Assembly: GCA_031417395.1 (NCBI GenBank)
Contig: JANOVM010000057.1
Span: 62,001 to 126,000 of the forward strand
DNA: 64,000 nucleotides
Reading direction: 5' to 3'
Origin: JADKIH01 sp031417395
Lineage (GTDB): Bacteria > Bacteroidota > Bacteroidia > AKYH767-A > 2013-40CM-41-45
Under the pieces are notes generated by a model, which worked only from the letters and a program-made list of their open reading frames with translations, searched no databases and had not been told where the DNA came from. This document shows, piece after piece, positions 62,887 to 64,000 of the stretch; positions within the stretch are counted from its first letter, which is position 1, and every line of letters begins with the position of its first letter. Made by a program: the position numbers and the translations under genes.

Positions 62887-63180
62887 TTACGTTATTCTTT
62901 TTAGTTTTCGTCTTTTGAAAAATTTGTCTGCCAATAAAACCAAAAATACGGAAAATATTAAGTTGCTAAGAATAACGGCCCAGAGTGTTTCATAAACTTC
63001 AATTCCGAGTTTTAAGAAATAAGAAAGGCCTGAAGCAATTGCTACAGGCGTTTCAATAAGCGCAGTTATGGCCCGCATTGGTTTTGGCAAGATTTCGTGT
63101 AAATAAAAAAACAAAGTCAGAAATATTGTCAATAAAATAATTGTGGAAATAATTATGACATGTCTTTTTGTGAAATTCAT
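62887..63180 (-). CDS. small membrane protein
   Basis: 97 residues with three hydrophobic stretches (about 8-25, 45-55 with Gly-Leu-Ser-Tyr, and 62-85). The charged C-terminus KFFKRRKLKRI is positive, so it likely faces the cytosol. It lies between two DUF1801 genes with gaps of 16 or 1 nt on one side and 12 nt on the other, pointing to one transcript. Family not recognised. Confidence 0.68.
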   Translation of the reverse strand: MNFTKRHVIIISTIILLTIFLTLFFYLHEILPKPMRAITALIETPVAIASGLSYFLKLGIEVYETLWAVILSNLIFSVFLVLLADKFFKRRKLKRIT

Positions 63181-63192
63181 TTAGATCTGTTT

Positions 63193-63621
63193 CTACTTGT
63201 CATGATTTAATGAAGTAATTATCATTTCCTTTAATACTTTCAGGTCCACCTCCTCCAGTTTATTAATGTATAAGCAGCCAACCCCCGTTTTATGCTTACC
63301 TAGTTTTTTAAGAGCTTCAGCGTGTTCCTTAATTCCTACACTAATGTACAATGATAAATTAGCTTTGCGGGGAGAAAAACCTATGCGAAGCCAATCAACT
63401 TCCCTTCCTGTAGCCGGACTTTTATATCTTTTAATACCAAAGCCGATGATAGAGCTGCTCCATAATATGGGTTCTTCCTTTGATGCTTTTTTCATCATCT
63501 CCAAAAGCACAAAGCTGTCTTTACGCTTTTGTTCATCTTGAATTGAATTAATAAAATCTTCCACGCTTGCAGAAGTTGGCTTTGTTTTTATTGTTGCCGG
63601 TTTTGATTTTTTTTCAGCCAT
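63193..63621 (-). CDS. DUF1801-domain protein
   Basis: 142 residues with a Lys-rich N-terminus (MAEKKSKPATIKTKPTSASV) and the DUF1801 fold: VEDFINSIQDEQKRKDSFVL, EPILWSSSIIGFGIKRYKS, WLRIGFSPRKANLSLYI and GCLYINKLEEVDLKVLKEMI. It is more typical of the family than the neighbour at 62502. Cytosolic. Confidence 0.9.
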   Translation of the reverse strand: MAEKKSKPATIKTKPTSASVEDFINSIQDEQKRKDSFVLLEMMKKASKEEPILWSSSIIGFGIKRYKSPATGREVDWLRIGFSPRKANLSLYISVGIKEHAEALKKLGKHKTGVGCLYINKLEEVDLKVLKEMIITSLNHDK

Positions 63622-63644
63622 TTTGAAATTATTTTATATCGATT

Positions 63645-63761
63645 TTATAAATTTTCCTTTAAAATATAGAATAAGTATAGCCATATTAGTCCTTTAATTA
63701 TAAAAAATAATAGTCCGACTATTCCGATTTTTTTTAAATACGATTTATACTTAGAATTCAC
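63645..63761 (-). CDS. 38-residue small membrane protein
   Basis: GTG start at 63761, TAA at 63647-63645, ending 23 nt before the DUF1801 gene. The product is VNSKYKSYLKKIGIVGLLFF then IIKGLIWLYLFYILKENL. The pattern Lys-Lys-x-Gly-x-x-Gly-x-Leu-Phe-Phe-x-x-Lys-Gly-x-x-Trp is one I associate with a conserved family of tiny membrane proteins in Bacteroidota. One helix is expected. Function unknown. Confidence 0.6.
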   Translation of the reverse strand: MNSKYKSYLKKIGIVGLLFFIIKGLIWLYLFYILKENL

Positions 63762-64000
63762 TTTTGGGAATTATTGTTTGTTCTGATGTCGGTTGTAATG
63801 TGAAATATAGCTATTATGAGGCCAAATTTCATAGTTAGACATACTGACGCACCAATTGGCCCGATAAATTTATCGCTTTTTATTGTATGTCTTGAAAATT
63901 TTTGTTAATTATGTATTATTAATTTCCGGAAGTTTCGGATGTTAAAAATTATGAGTTAAAGGCATTACGACCAAGTAACAGCCGCCTTGCCTTTCGAAAG
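63762..64000. other. gene-free window end
   Basis: No frame of note. A 14-nt palindrome CGATAAATTTATCG near 63862-63875 is followed by TTTTTA and may be a weak terminator for a gene on the plus strand, or chance. Confidence 0.4.

Noticed and set aside
1..64000. tRNA, rRNA, riboswitch or phage genes
   Set aside because: No T-loop GTTCRANNC with a cloverleaf, no rRNA-like conserved stretches, and no integrase or structural phage motif was found on reading either strand; absence by eye is not proof.

Overview
The window is a low-GC (about 35% by eye) chromosomal segment of a member of the Bacteroidota. Several things point there. About ten secreted proteins end in a type IX secretion (T9SS) type A sorting tail (…PNP…, then …G.Y…..K…K). 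There is a TonB-dependent receptor with an N-terminal carboxypeptidase-like regulatory domain. Some promoters match the Bacteroidota form TTG-N20-TAnnTTTG. Genes lack strong Shine-Dalgarno sites. No rRNA, tRNA, phage or CRISPR locus was seen. The T9SS machinery itself is not in the window.

Layout. 1-1455: 3' part of a T9SS adhesin-like protein with four 225-bp repeats. 1778-7115: the most notable module. Two paralogous 78-residue double-glycine-leader peptides share a 16-nt element just upstream of their start codons. A strong terminator follows, then a C39-peptidase ABC exporter, a HlyD-type adaptor and a tandem universal-stress protein. It looks like a peptide maturation and export system for unmodified peptides of unknown activity. 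7131-18494: SOUL haem-binding protein, secreted thioredoxin-like protein, propeller/dockerin-like protein, M3 peptidase, citrate synthase, SBBP-repeat T9SS protein and an MBOAT-SGNH fusion acyltransferase. 18495-27300: an accessory region with dispersed repeats (including an 82-bp perfect direct repeat 3.5 kb apart), an AmpG-like permease, an MNT antitoxin with a broken HEPN partner, a PemK/MazF toxin-antitoxin pair and two genes that look like integron-type cassettes bordered by attC-like sites. 27306-39921: housekeeping and membrane genes (M28 and M24 peptidases, DinB, degenerate M23 lipoprotein, TonB-box protein, MFS permease, a TM2/DUF2752/DUF4870/M48 cluster, a degenerate REP-associated transposase, thiL).

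40098-46204: a compact SUF iron-sulfur assembly operon, sufA-like, then sufB, sufC, sufD, sufS, sufE and a SufT/MIP18-like gene, with a good promoter at its head. 46205-47230: a 1-kb gene-free stretch built of tandem 270-280 bp units with a 21-bp perfect inverted repeat, followed by a second palindromic element. 47231-60045: mostly secreted T9SS cargo (including a GH5 endoglucanase-like enzyme), a TonB-dependent receptor and a lipoprotein. 60179-64000: small lipoproteins, one apparently split by an in-frame stop, two DUF1801 proteins and very small membrane proteins.

Gene functions are inferred from motifs read by eye; no database search was run.
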